Source: Bacillus sp. REN3 (GTDB lineage Bacteria > Bacillota > Bacilli > Bacillales > Cytobacillaceae). Taken from it: a stretch of 54,321 nt of DNA. The DNA lies in assembly GCF_017912555.1 (NCBI RefSeq), contig NZ_JAERSD010000004.1:1-54321 (forward strand). Reading direction: 5' to 3'. The position numbers and the translations under genes were made by a program. The notes beneath the pieces were generated by a model. It was not told where the DNA came from. It saw only the letters and a program-made list of their open reading frames with translations, and ran no database searches. Of this stretch, positions 1-8,359 are shown piece by piece. Within the stretch, counting starts at the first letter, position 1. Every line of letters begins with the position of its first letter.

Positions 1-59
1 TCAAAGGATAGGACGCTTGGTTGGGGATGCCAATGGATGGCTGGCTAGAATTGTCCGGC

Positions 60-278
60 CCATTGTAAATATTAATTGCCGTATATGTACCACTTTCGGA
101 ATATGATAGATATCCCTTAATTGCACATCTCCATGCCGCCCCTGGAGGCTATCCTCTTGCAGAAGGTGGAAATGCTCCTGCATTTGTAAAAGATAACCTT
201 GCACCTAGAGACAATTACCTTGAAATTTTTGCGAATATCGCAAGTGTTACAAATACAGCCCAATATTCTACAGCATTT
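60..278 (+). other. Possible 3' end of an unrecognised gene, cut by the window edge
   Basis: After a stop near position 57, one plus-strand frame stays open to a TGA at 276-278. It reads as plausible protein, with stretches such as YDRYPLIAHLHAAPGGYP and NAPAFVKDNLAPRDNYLEIF. Upstream of the stop the same frame is open again but interrupted, so this could be a decayed gene tail. I do not recognise a family. It overlaps the eroded tail of the integrase on the other strand (215-278), so at most one of the two can be functional. It may belong to cargo of an element lying left of the window. Confidence 0.2.
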
Positions 279-1110
279 TGACCTACTGCGAAATCTTTAC
301 AAACGTTGTACTGCAAAGGTACTCATTCCTGCATGTATGCAACGCTGACAAAAAGAGTGGCGGAACGTGTGAGCCGATAATCGAACATCTTTGAAATCCA
401 TTATTCTTGATAATCGTTTAAAAATGTTCTTCACTGCGTCAGGTGTTAAAGGTTCACTATTACGATTAGTAAAGATATTTTCATTAAGGTTCTCTTTACC
501 GAAGTATTGTTCACAAAAAGTTTTGTATGCAGATAATTCCTTGACTACTTTTTCAGTTACTGGCATAGTTTCACGTTTTCGATTTTTCCAAAAACTGAGA
601 GATTATGATTCAGAAAATCCACATCTGACCATTCTAGTGCTGTCATTTCGGACAATCTGATTCCAGTGCCAATTAAAATGACGATAATCGAATGATGCCG
701 ATAGGCATAAAATGCTTTCTCACGTTGTTTTATTCTTCTGTAATAGTTGAGCATTTGCTTAATGTGATAATCAGTGAAAACGTCAATTTTAATATCCTCT
801 TTTGCCTTTTGAATCTTCTTAGCAGGATTATTAGTTATGACCTCACATTCAAGCATGTAATTAAAAAATGCTCTAATCCGTTGGAGTTTGGAATTAGTAG
901 TTGTAGCGTTATTTCCTTTTTTCTGATAATGAAGGATAAATTTTTTAATGTGGTTAGGAGTTACATCTTCAACATTTACAACTTCATTTTCTGTTAGGAA
1001 GTCATGAAGTTGACCAATCATTAATCTGTAACTCTCTAAGGTGTTGGGGGTAACATTTTTAAACTCACGGTCATCTAAAAAATCTTGAACAGCAAACTTT
1101 AACAACACAA
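215..1110 (-). pseudogene. Tyrosine recombinase/integrase, frameshifted
   Basis: A phage-integrase-type site-specific recombinase, broken into at least two frames. The N-terminal part (about 557-1110) has a SAM-like DNA-binding start (FLDDREFKNVTPNTLESYR) and the first catalytic arginine in GTGIRLSEM. The C-terminal part (297-566) has the HTFRH box. A run of five T at 583-587 (five A on the coding strand) marks the break: adding one A joins the frames as FGKNRKRETMPV. After VQRL a second stop occurs (297-299). Another frame then ends in IFAKISR at 215, which resembles an eroded tyrosine box with Phe where Tyr is expected. The likely start is GTG or TTG near 1110. The gene lies just downstream of tRNA-Val on the same strand, the usual place for an integrase of a tRNA-targeted element. 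It is probably inactive. Confidence 0.75.
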
Positions 1111-1143
1111 AAAGCCACCTCACATTTTTTTGTGAAGTGGCTT
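1108..1143 (-). terminator. Rho-independent terminator after tRNA-Val
   Basis: A 13-bp stem (1112-1124 with 1131-1143, one mismatch) is followed on the minus strand by TTTTTG. It lies between the tRNA and the integrase remnant and probably ends the tRNA transcript. It also shows that the integrase should start downstream of it rather than at upstream ATG codons. Confidence 0.75.
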
Positions 1144-1228
1144 CAAGGTGTCGTAACAGATTTAGCAACGACCATAACATTTTCATGTTAGTATAAAGTT
1201 GGATAAACCCTTGATACGACTTAAAGGA

Positions 1229-1301
1229 TGATTCCGACTGGGTTCGAACCAGCGACCTCTACCCTGTCAAGGTAGCGCTCTCCCAGCTGAGCTACGGAAT
1301 C
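1229..1301 (-). tRNA. tRNA-Val (anticodon GAC)
   Basis: A cloverleaf is visible on the minus strand. The acceptor GATTCCG pairs with CGGAATC, the D-arm is GCTCAGCTGGGAGAGC, and the anticodon stem CTACC/GGTAG holds the loop TTGACAG. The T-arm contains GGTTCGAACCC. The anticodon GAC reads GUC valine codons. The 3' base at 1229 is the discriminator A; CCA is not encoded. Confidence 0.95.
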
Positions 1302-1338
1302 GAAAGGATGTTTGTCCTTTTCTGTGAGGACATTTATA

Positions 1339-1367
1339 AATATATAATGAAATGAATGCAATGTCAA
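1339..1367 (-). promoter_or_regulatory. SigA promoter of tRNA-Val
   Basis: On the minus strand, -35 TTGACA (1362-1367) and -10 TATATT (1339-1344) are separated by 17 bp. Transcription should start near 1332, leaving a leader of about 30 nt before the tRNA. This is a near-consensus vegetative promoter. Confidence 0.8.
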
Positions 1368-1440
1368 TATAATTTTTCACTCAATGATTCAAGCTGGCAA
1401 GAAACTTGGTTCAGCCCTACCCAGAAAAGTGCTAAAAACC

Positions 1441-2013
1441 TTATTTTTTTAATGTTCTTCGTTTCAACTTGATTCCTATGAACAGCACAAACGCAAGTCC
1501 TGAACCTGCTGCAATGATTTTATTCATGGTGGACATTTTTTTCTCATCTTCTATTTGATAAACAGGCTCCTTTGCTGCTGAATTGAGGAACTTTTGGTAA
1601 AAGGCTTTATCGGCGCCGTTCGCCACTCCCTCTCTTACCTGGATCATTCCGTTGGGGCCGCCAACTGGAACAAGGAAATCTGTTTCCGGGCTCCTTTGCA
1701 GGAACAACAGGAATTTTCCGTCTTCTTCCTGGGATTCAACTGCCCAGCTTACGTCAAAACGATCAATCCCTGCGATGATTGTTTCGTTTGCAGACCCCCT
1801 GAATACTTTTTCAACCTTGAACTCGTATCCGGCGAAAATCTCTTTGCTCTCCTCCAGCTTGCTTTTAAAATCATATTTGCCCAATACGATGATTTCTGCA
1901 CGATTGCTGACTTCCTGTGGGTCCAGTTGAACCCAACTCGTTGCCAAAGCAGAACATGCAAAAAAACTGAGTGCGTAACTGAAGGCCGCCATCATGAAAA
2001 GGGATTTGTTCAC
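1441..2013 (-). CDS. Secreted or surface-anchored protein of unknown function
   Basis: A 190-aa protein that I do not recognise. It has an N-terminal signal peptide (about residues 1-25, ending ACSALA), a soluble domain of about 140 residues, and a C-terminal hydrophobic segment (about 168-183) followed by KLKRRTLKK. This layout fits a protein exported and held in the membrane by its C-terminus, although there is no LPXTG sorting motif. The soluble part contains the phrases EIIVLGKYD and VPVGGPNGMIQV. The start ATG follows the ribosome-binding sequence AAAGGAGG. It sits alone between tRNA-Val and the Nudix gene. Confidence 0.7.
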   Translation of the reverse strand: MNKSLFMMAAFSYALSFFACSALATSWVQLDPQEVSNRAEIIVLGKYDFKSKLEESKEIFAGYEFKVEKVFRGSANETIIAGIDRFDVSWAVESQEEDGKFLLFLQRSPETDFLVPVGGPNGMIQVREGVANGADKAFYQKFLNSAAKEPVYQIEDEKKMSTMNKIIAAGSGLAFVLFIGIKLKRRTLKK

Positions 2014-2083
2014 TTGAATTCCTCCTTTTCAGATTTGACGGTACTTTCCTCGAATTGTTACGGAAGAGTGCAAATCGTTTTCC

Positions 2084-2716
2084 TTAAATTTTTTCCTCGA
2101 GATCCTGTTCCATTGCTTTTATTACCTTTTTGATATAAGCATCTTCATGTGGAACAAAATTGCCTTTGGACACGCTCATTGACCGATGTTCTTTTCTTCC
2201 GGCAGGACCTGTTTGGAATCCTTCCACGGTTATTTCCTCCCGTTCCCCAGTCCAAAGCTCGCCAAATTCCCCGATCTTTGCCCTGACTATACCTGAAACT
2301 TCTTCTTCCTGGAGATTGTATCTGTTTAGGGGGACATGCTGTTTATATAAATAAACATGGCATAGTTCACGATCTATGAAGTTTGGACTCACGAGCGTAT
2401 CCTTGATTATCCCAAGGCGAGACAGGCTTTCGATTGGAAGATCGATCCCCAGCTCTTCCTGAACTTCACGCAATCCATCCAGAGCGCTTTCATCCGCCAG
2501 GAGATGGCCGGCTGCCGTGATGTCCAGCAAGGAAGGATAATCCTGCTTTTCTGCACTGCGAATTTGGAACAGGACGTAATTTTCGTGAGAATCCCTTTCA
2601 ATGAACCAGCAATGAAAAGTCTCATGCCAATGGCCAGCCTGATGTACTTCAGAGCGGAATGCAGTTCCCATTTCTATTCCTTGATCATCAAAAATCTTCA
2701 GTAATTCACTCTCCAT
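2084..2716 (-). CDS. Nudix hydrolase, IPP-isomerase-like subgroup
   Basis: A 210-aa cytosolic Nudix-fold protein that probably hydrolyses a nucleoside-diphosphate-linked or similar pyrophosphate substrate; the exact substrate cannot be read from sequence. The Nudix box lies at residues 70-91, with GHLLADE leading into REVQEELG (83-90), which supplies the metal-binding glutamates. The spacing between the first E and RE is six rather than seven residues, as also occurs in isopentenyl-diphosphate-isomerase-like Nudix proteins. An N-terminal HWHETFHCW stretch is typical of that subgroup. The gene is single and divergent from the WYL-like gene, sharing its intergenic region with the LexA boxes; one box is nearer this gene, so SOS control of both is possible. 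Confidence 0.85.
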   Translation of the reverse strand: MESELLKIFDDQGIEMGTAFRSEVHQAGHWHETFHCWFIERDSHENYVLFQIRSAEKQDYPSLLDITAAGHLLADESALDGLREVQEELGIDLPIESLSRLGIIKDTLVSPNFIDRELCHVYLYKQHVPLNRYNLQEEEVSGIVRAKIGEFGELWTGEREEITVEGFQTGPAGRKEHRSMSVSKGNFVPHEDAYIKKVIKAMEQDLEEKI

Positions 2717-2761
2717 CTAACAGCCTCCTGACGTTCATGATTTAATGGCCTAACACTTTTG

Positions 2762-2802
2762 GAACATTCGTTCTTATTATATTGAATAAAGAACGAATGT
2801 TC
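2762..2802. promoter_or_regulatory. Pair of LexA (DinR) boxes in inverted orientation
   Basis: GAACATTCGTTC (2762-2773) and GAACGAATGTTC (2791-2802) each fit the Bacillus LexA core GAAC-RNRY-GTTC when read on one strand. The 14-bp arms 2762-2775 and 2789-2802 are perfect reverse complements around a 13-bp spacer. The second box lies between the -35 and -10 of the plus-strand promoter, an ideal repressor position. Confidence 0.85.
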
Positions 2803-2811
2803 GGGTATAAT
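2782..2811 (+). promoter_or_regulatory. Promoter of the WYL-like gene, overlapped by a LexA box
   Basis: -35 TTGAAT (2782-2787) and -10 TATAAT (2806-2811) have an 18-bp spacer. The spacer contains the LexA box at 2791-2802, so LexA binding should occlude RNA polymerase until DNA damage. Confidence 0.75.
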
Positions 2812-2840
2812 GAAAATATAAGAACAGGGGGTGAAGATCA

Positions 2841-3062
2841 GTGACAAATCTTCTTAAAAAGTCTCTTAACGAAAACATGCCTGTCGAAATGATCTACCTT
2901 GCAAATGACAGCCATATAACCCATCGAAGAATCGTGGTAAAAGAAATGCATGGCCGGTATTTTAAAGCCTTTTGCTTCCTGAGGAATGGCACGCGCCTCT
3001 TCAAGCTGGAAAACGTCCTTTCTGTCATGCCTGACAGACGTAAATACCTAAGGACAAGTTAA
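2841..3062 (+). CDS. Small WYL-like protein, predicted SOS-inducible
   Basis: A 73-aa protein resembling an isolated WYL-type (SH3-like beta-barrel) domain. It has alternating basic and hydrophobic strands, with THRRIVVKEMHGRYFKAFCF and GTRLFKLENVLSV matching the family pattern of residues sensing nucleic acid or ligand. It has no helix-turn-helix, so by itself it is not a conventional regulator. It starts with GTG at 2841, placed by the ribosome-binding sequence AGGGGGTGA a few bases upstream. Its promoter carries two LexA boxes, so DNA damage probably induces it. A role in the DNA-damage response is inference from that promoter; no biochemical function is claimed. Confidence 0.75.
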   Translation: MTNLLKKSLNENMPVEMIYLANDSHITHRRIVVKEMHGRYFKAFCFLRNGTRLFKLENVLSVMPDRRKYLRTS

Positions 3063-3097
3063 AAAGGAGCCTCCGGGAACCGAAGACTCCTTATCAT

Positions 3098-5056
3098 TTA
3101 GCTGGCTGTATTTGAAATGGGCTTATCCTCCCGTTTGATCATAAGCTGCAAGGCGACGAGCAATACGAAAGATCCAAGTCCGATGATGTCTGTCATTTTT
3201 TCAGGATAAATCAGCAGCAAACCGCTGACAACCCCAATGATTCTCTCATACCAGAAAAGCCTTCTCAGCCAGTAGCCAATGATGCCGGCTCCAATCAGCA
3301 GCATGCCAGCAAGTGCGGTAAAGACAATCCAAATCAAGTAATACCATGTTGTATCAATCATCAGCAATTCCGGCGACAGGACGAACATGTATGGGATGAT
3401 GAACGCCGCAATCGCCAATTTGGCTGAATTGACCCCGGTCCTGACAGGCTCGCCTCCGGATACACCGGCCGCCGCGAACGCTGCAAGCGCGACCGGAGGA
3501 GTGATATCCGCAATGATTCCAAAGTAGAAGACGAATAAATGTGCGGATAGGTCTGGCACTCCAAGCAAGATGATCGCTGGAGCAGCAATTGTCGATGTAA
3601 TGACATAGTTGGCAGTCGTTGGGGATCCCATTCCAAGGATCAGCGCAGCGACCATCGTGAGCATCAATGTTGGAAGCAGCAACCCCCCGGATAAATCAAG
3701 CAGGCCATTTGCAAGCTTAAGGCCGAGGCCGGTCTTTGTGACTACACCGACAATGATACCCGCAGCTGCCGTAGCAGCAGCCACACCAAGCGCAGTCCGG
3801 GCTCCGTCCACGAGGGCGTTGATCATATCCTTGAAACCGATTCTCGTTTCCTTGCTGATCGCGCTTACGACAATGGTTGAAAGAATCGACCACAGGGCAG
3901 CCCTCATGATGCTCATCCCGCTTACCATCAGGATGATGACGATCAAGATTGGCAGCAACAAGTAAATCTTCTTAAGAACCTCTTTCCTGTCAGGCATCTC
4001 CTCATCAGTCAGTCCGCGCAGCCCTACACGCTTCGCCTCGAAGTGGGTCATGATCCAGATTCCTGTAAAATAAAGCAAAGCAGGGATTGCCGCGGATTTG
4101 GCGATATCCCAATAGGTGATGCCTCCGCCGATGAATTCAACCATCAAGAAAGCAGCAGCCCCCATGATCGGTGGCATCAGCTGTCCGCCTGTCGACGCGG
4201 CAGCCTCGACCGCGCCAGCGAATTCCTTGCGGTAACCAAGCTTTTTCATCATCGGAATGGTAAAAGATCCCGATGTCACCACGTTCGCAACCGAGCTTCC
4301 GCTGATCGTCCCTTGCAGGGCACTGGAAAAAATCGCCACTTTCGCTGGGCCGCCTGTCCTTTTCCCAGCTATTGACACAGCGAGATCGTTGAAATATTGC
4401 CCTACTCCCGTCTTGACCAGGAAGGCCCCGAAAAGCAGGAACAGGAAGATGAACGTTGAAGAAACCCCGAGCGGAGTACCAAGAATCCCTTCTGTTGTGA
4501 AGAACATGGTCTGGACAAGGCTTTCCAGATTGAGTCCGCGGTGTGCCAGGAAGCCAGGCATATACGGACCGTACAAAGCATATGCCATGAACAATGCAGC
4601 AATGATCGTGATTGGCAATCCAACCGTCCTTCTTGTTGCTTCAAGGACCAGGAGGATGGCCGCCAAGCCTACATAAAAATCCTGAGGTGTCAACCGGCCA
4701 ACGCGGTTAACAAGCTCATCGATCATCACCGGCCAATATGCCCCGATGACTACGGCTGCAATGGCAAGAAGCAAATCATACCAGGCAACCGTCCTTTTCC
4801 TCAAATTCTTTTTTGCTGCCGGGAATAGCAGGAAGATTAGCGCGAGCGCGAATCCCAGGTGAATGGAACGCTGAAGCTGCGCTGTCAGAATGCCAAAGAT
4901 TGATGTATACAGCTGGAAAACTGAAAAGGCCAGAAGCCCAAAGAAAACAATCCAGCCCATCACTCCATCCAGTTTTCTTGTTGCCGCTTCCGGATCATAC
5001 TTTTCCAGAAGCTCTTGCTGTTTTTCCTGCGATAGTGTCTCCTCACTTTTCGTCAA
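3098..5056 (-). CDS. TRAP transporter fused permease subunit
   Basis: A 652-aa integral membrane protein in which the small (DctQ-like) and large (DctM-like) TRAP permease subunits are fused, as is usual for TAXI-type TRAP systems. It imports a small organic acid or amino acid driven by an ion gradient, using the binding protein encoded upstream. Many hydrophobic segments are visible from about residue 30 on. The large-subunit part includes the glycine-rich phrases GTISGSSVANVVTSG and GSPTTANYVI, typical of DctM. It is the last gene of the operon 6735-3098. Its start overlaps the DUF1850 gene by 14 bp, indicating translational coupling. The substrate cannot be inferred. Confidence 0.9.
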   Translation of the reverse strand: MTKSEETLSQEKQQELLEKYDPEAATRKLDGVMGWIVFFGLLAFSVFQLYTSIFGILTAQLQRSIHLGFALALIFLLFPAAKKNLRKRTVAWYDLLLAIAAVVIGAYWPVMIDELVNRVGRLTPQDFYVGLAAILLVLEATRRTVGLPITIIAALFMAYALYGPYMPGFLAHRGLNLESLVQTMFFTTEGILGTPLGVSSTFIFLFLLFGAFLVKTGVGQYFNDLAVSIAGKRTGGPAKVAIFSSALQGTISGSSVANVVTSGSFTIPMMKKLGYRKEFAGAVEAAASTGGQLMPPIMGAAAFLMVEFIGGGITYWDIAKSAAIPALLYFTGIWIMTHFEAKRVGLRGLTDEEMPDRKEVLKKIYLLLPILIVIILMVSGMSIMRAALWSILSTIVVSAISKETRIGFKDMINALVDGARTALGVAAATAAAGIIVGVVTKTGLGLKLANGLLDLSGGLLLPTLMLTMVAALILGMGSPTTANYVITSTIAAPAIILLGVPDLSAHLFVFYFGIIADITPPVALAAFAAAGVSGGEPVRTGVNSAKLAIAAFIIPYMFVLSPELLMIDTTWYYLIWIVFTALAGMLLIGAGIIGYWLRRLFWYERIIGVVSGLLLIYPEKMTDIIGLGSFVLLVALQLMIKREDKPISNTAS

Positions 5057-5579
5057 GGATATTCACTCCTTCCATTTGTTGTAGAAGATTCATTTTTTTT
5101 ATCAAGACCCTTACCCTTGTGCCTGGCTCAATCGCATTTGCCAAGGGATAGGATGAATTATCCAAAACAAGGGTGTGATTCGCCCTGACCTTGCCAACCC
5201 GAAGGTCAAATTGCTCAAACTCCCTGTTCATATTCTCTAAATAATACTTTCCATCCCTGGTTTCAAACTTCTCTCCCTCAGCTGGTTCGGAAGGCATGCC
5301 GATCGCAAAATCCTCGTACTCCAGTTCATATTGGCGGATATGGCCCTGCCCGGTCACTTCATAGCTTTCAAGGACATCCGAGAGGTGGATGGAATGCTTG
5401 TATTTTATTTTGAATCGTTCACCTGCTGCAATCGGAGCATAACAAAGTATCTTATTCTGTTCCGGCTGCAGAAATACAAGTGCTTGCTTATATGGAATGA
5501 GTAACGAAAGGATGATTGCCAAGAGAAGAATAGAAGGCAGCAGAATGGAAATCATGATCTTTTTCCTTATTTTTTTCAT
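5043..5579 (-). CDS. DUF1850 domain protein, TRAP-TAXI accessory
   Basis: A 178-aa protein of the DUF1850 family, which is regularly encoded with TAXI-type TRAP transporters; its function is unknown. An N-terminal basic stretch (MKKIRKKIM) followed by a hydrophobic segment (about residues 10-28) suggests a signal anchor, with the rest outside the membrane. The body includes KIKYKHSIHLSDVLESYEVT and GTRVRVLIKKMN. An in-frame ATG exists further upstream, but that extension runs through the hairpin region and lacks a plausible ribosome site, so I start at 5579. It lies between the binding-protein and permease genes and overlaps the permease start. Confidence 0.85.
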   Translation of the reverse strand: MKKIRKKIMISILLPSILLLAIILSLLIPYKQALVFLQPEQNKILCYAPIAAGERFKIKYKHSIHLSDVLESYEVTGQGHIRQYELEYEDFAIGMPSEPAEGEKFETRDGKYYLENMNREFEQFDLRVGKVRANHTLVLDNSSYPLANAIEPGTRVRVLIKKMNLLQQMEGVNILDEK

Positions 5580-5642
5580 TTTTCCAGCCTCGCCTGTCCA
5601 AATTATACAGTAAAAAAAGACCGGCTGTCCCTTCGGTCTACT

Positions 5643-5727
5643 CCGCCCCGAGAATCGGGCGGTTGAAAGAATTGATTCAAAATATGAATTGACCGGGCAC
5701 AATCCTTCTTCGGGACTGTGTCCGGTC
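5643..5727 (-). promoter_or_regulatory. Two intercistronic hairpins after the binding-protein gene
   Basis: Stem 5691-5726 pairs GACCGGGCACAATCC with GGGACTGTGTCCGGTC with few mismatches. A second hairpin (5644-5663) pairs CCGCCCCGA with TCGGGCGG. Neither has a T-run. They probably stabilise the 3' end of the binding-protein mRNA or partly attenuate readthrough, so that the binding protein is made in excess. Confidence 0.6.
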
Positions 5728-5739
5728 ATGGTCTATCGT

Positions 5740-6735
5740 TTACTCGGCTGCTTTGATCCCTTTTTCATCAAAGTATTTCTGTGCGCCAGGGTGTACATCG
5801 ATGCCGACACCGTTCAGGGCATTTTCAGGTTTGATTTGCTTCGCTTTCGCATGCTGTACTTTGTCGAGGTTCTCAAAAATAGACTTTGTGATATCATAAA
5901 CAACCTCGTCACTTAAATCTGATTTTACAACAAGCATCGCCTGGACGGCAACAGTTGGAACTGTTGAACCAAGCTTATATGTTCCGGATGGGACTTCATC
6001 CTTCGTGTAATAAGGGTATTTTTCAATCAACGCATCCGCTTTGTCTGCCTCTACAGGGACAATGAAAACCTTTTCGGTAGCAGAAAGCTCCTCAACTGCA
6101 GCAGTAGGCGCTCCAGCTGTTACGAAAGCAGCATCGATTGTTCCGTCTTTGATTCCGGTTACAGACTCATCGAAGCTTAGATCCTGCTTCTTGATGTCCT
6201 TAAGTTTCATGCCATGTACTTCAAGAATCTGCTCCGCATTTGCGGCTGTACCAGATCCTGGAGCCCCGATTGAGACTTTCTTGCCTTTCAGGTCTTCAAC
6301 GGACTTAATGCCGGATTTTTCAGTTGTGACGATTTGGATTGTTTCCGGATACAGGGTGCCGATCGCCTTAATGTTGTCGATCGCATTGCCTTCAAACATC
6401 AATTTTCCTTCAGTGGCATAGGAAGCAATATCTGTTTGGGTGAAGGCGATTTCTCCTTTTTCATCTTTGATGCTCTGCATATTTTCAGCTGACGCTCCAG
6501 TTGTTTCGGCGTTGGTTTCGATTCCTGTAGCATCGGAGACGATTTTTGCGAAAGATCCGCCCAATGGGAAATAAGTACCGCCTGTCCCACCAGTGAGAAT
6601 ACTCATGAACTTTGGCTTTTCTCCGCCCTTCCCGCCATCACCTTTTCCGTCCTCTTCCTTTCCGCCGCATGCGGCAAGGACCATGGAAAGCGCTAACATA
6701 AGAATGGTCACGAGAAGAAAACTTTTTCTTTTCAT
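5740..6735 (-). CDS. TAXI-family TRAP transporter solute-binding lipoprotein
   Basis: A 331-aa extracytoplasmic binding protein. It has a lipoprotein signal with lipobox LAAC and lipidated Cys23, then a Gly/Lys/Asp/Glu-rich linker (about 24-42). The mature domain starts with a TAXI-type ligand loop (SILTGGTGGTYFPLGGSFA, about 45-63). GAPGSGTAANAEQILE is another family motif. It delivers substrate to the fused permease encoded downstream. It is first in the operon, separated from the DUF1850 gene by hairpins. The substrate (often glutamate or a dicarboxylate in characterised relatives) cannot be read from sequence. Confidence 0.92.
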   Translation of the reverse strand: MKRKSFLLVTILMLALSMVLAACGGKEEDGKGDGGKGGEKPKFMSILTGGTGGTYFPLGGSFAKIVSDATGIETNAETTGASAENMQSIKDEKGEIAFTQTDIASYATEGKLMFEGNAIDNIKAIGTLYPETIQIVTTEKSGIKSVEDLKGKKVSIGAPGSGTAANAEQILEVHGMKLKDIKKQDLSFDESVTGIKDGTIDAAFVTAGAPTAAVEELSATEKVFIVPVEADKADALIEKYPYYTKDEVPSGTYKLGSTVPTVAVQAMLVVKSDLSDEVVYDITKSIFENLDKVQHAKAKQIKPENALNGVGIDVHPGAQKYFDEKGIKAAE

Positions 6736-6936
6736 TTAATTTCCCCCTTTAAATTCATAAAATGTTCTTTTCAATATTATCATAATTCTTCACACAATTG
6801 TCAAACATGTTACTAAATTCTTATTATCACTATTTTCCTCTTGTTTTTCAGGATAGGTGGGAAAAGCTTTTTCGATCTACATATGCTAAAATCATCTTGA
6901 AATTGCAACAAGACTGATGATTTGGAGGTTTTTACA

Positions 6937-7662
6937 ATGGAATTCCCTATGGGCAAGATTCAGGAAATTACACTGCAGAGCAAGGCGCTTGGGGAAGAAG
7001 TCACCATGCTAGTCTATCTGCCGGCAACATTTTCTCCTCTATATAAGTATTCGCTGCTGATCGCGCAGGATGGGCGCGACTATTTCCAGCTCGGACGGAT
7101 TGGGCGGGTGGCAGATGAACTATTAGGCAAAAAAGAAATTGAAAATCTCATCATTGTTGGCATTCCTTACGATTCTGTTGAAGACAGATGGAAAAAATAC
7201 CACCCAAAAGGTGAGAAGCACCAAGCCTATATCCGCTTCCTGGCACATGAATTGGCACCGTACCTTGATGCCGAATTCCCTACTTATCAGATGGGGATGG
7301 GAAGGGCTTTGATCGGGGATTCCCTCGCAGCGACTGTTTCCCTGCTTGCCGCATTGCAGTATCCCCATACCTTTGGAAAAGTCCTGCTTCAATCACCTTA
7401 CGTGAATGAGCAGGTCATTGAAGCTGTTGAGAGCTTCGGCCAGCCAGGATTATTGAATATTTACCATACTGTCGGAAAAAAAGAGACCAACGTGAAGACC
7501 TCATCCTCCAAGCAAAAGGACTTCCTTGCACCTAACAGGGAGCTTTCAAGCCTTCTCAAGAGCAAGGATTATCCCTACTTTTATGATGAATTTGACGGAG
7601 ACCATACATGGACCCACTGGCAGCCGGACTTAAAGCGGGCGATCAGGATGATGTTTTCCTGA
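6937..7662 (+). CDS. yjcH: Alpha/beta-hydrolase-fold esterase, YjcH-like
   Basis: A 241-aa cytosolic esterase-D-type hydrolase matching B. subtilis YjcH in length and in position beside yjcG and yjcF. The nucleophile is likely Ser129 in IGDSLAA, the elbow after a beta strand. His223 or His227 in DGDHTWTHW near the C-terminus would complete the triad, with an Asp between. There is no signal peptide. The start ATG at 6937 is set by GGAGG eight bases upstream; a TTG fifteen bases earlier is less likely. The substrate is unknown; relatives include S-formylglutathione hydrolase and enterochelin-esterase-like proteins. Confidence 0.85.
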   Translation: MEFPMGKIQEITLQSKALGEEVTMLVYLPATFSPLYKYSLLIAQDGRDYFQLGRIGRVADELLGKKEIENLIIVGIPYDSVEDRWKKYHPKGEKHQAYIRFLAHELAPYLDAEFPTYQMGMGRALIGDSLAATVSLLAALQYPHTFGKVLLQSPYVNEQVIEAVESFGQPGLLNIYHTVGKKETNVKTSSSKQKDFLAPNRELSSLLKSKDYPYFYDEFDGDHTWTHWQPDLKRAIRMMFS

Positions 7663-7843
7663 GGATGGGGGATATACTAAAAAAGCCTTAGGCCATTCGA
7701 ACTTCACAGAAATTTCGAAATATACCCATATGCTTCTTTATATTATATATTTTGAAAATTTGTTATAATGAATCGTAAATCAAGGACTCAGGTAATTTTA
7801 TTGTTTTGATATTGACTAATTTAATTGAAACGGGGGTATTTAG

Positions 7844-8353
7844 ATGAAATTCGGAATCGTCATTTTTCCGTCAAAGAAAGTCCAGGACTACGCAAATTCC
7901 TTAAGAAGGCGCTACGACCCGCATTACGCGCTGATTCCGCCGCATTTGACTTTGAAAGATCCATTTGAAGCAACAGAAGAAGAAGTCAAGGATATCACAA
8001 AAAAGATTGCCACCATCGCAAAGAATTTCCACCCTATCGACATTAATATCAAGAAAATCGGTTCCTTCAAACCAGTCAATAATGTCATCTATTTGAAGGT
8101 CGACTCTCCAGAAGAACTGGAAAAACTCCACAATGAACTAAGCACTGCATTCGATGGAGAACAAGAATACAACTTTGTTCCGCATATTACCCTAGGGCAG
8201 AAAATGTCCGATGACGAGCATTCAGATGTATACAGTTCATTAAGGATGACAAAAGTCGACTTTGAGCAGACTGCTGACCGGATCCATCTGCTTTACCAGC
8301 TGGAAAACGGCTCATGGACCGTTTATGAAACATTTCACCTTGGAAAGGAATAG
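7844..8353 (+). CDS. yjcG: 2H phosphoesterase superfamily protein YjcG
   Basis: A 169-aa protein of the 2'-5' RNA ligase / 2H phosphoesterase superfamily, orthologous to B. subtilis YjcG. The two signature tetrapeptides are visible: HLTL in [11 protein letters not shown] (about residues 34-44) and HITL in VPHITLGQ (about 115-122). Each supplies a catalytic His and Thr facing one pocket. The cellular substrate is not established for this family. GGGGG lies upstream of the ATG. The next gene, yjcF, starts six bases after this stop, so the two form a short operon. Confidence 0.9.
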   Translation: MKFGIVIFPSKKVQDYANSLRRRYDPHYALIPPHLTLKDPFEATEEEVKDITKKIATIAKNFHPIDINIKKIGSFKPVNNVIYLKVDSPEELEKLHNELSTAFDGEQEYNFVPHITLGQKMSDDEHSDVYSSLRMTKVDFEQTADRIHLLYQLENGSWTVYETFHLGKE

Positions 8354-8359
8354 TCAATC

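Noticed and set aside
1-204. 67-aa minus-strand frame at the left edge
   Set aside because: It has no ribosome site or recognisable motif, and the opposite strand reads more like protein.
3609-3965. Long frame antisense to the TRAP permease
   Set aside because: Shadow frame from the codon bias of a well-supported gene; no start signal.
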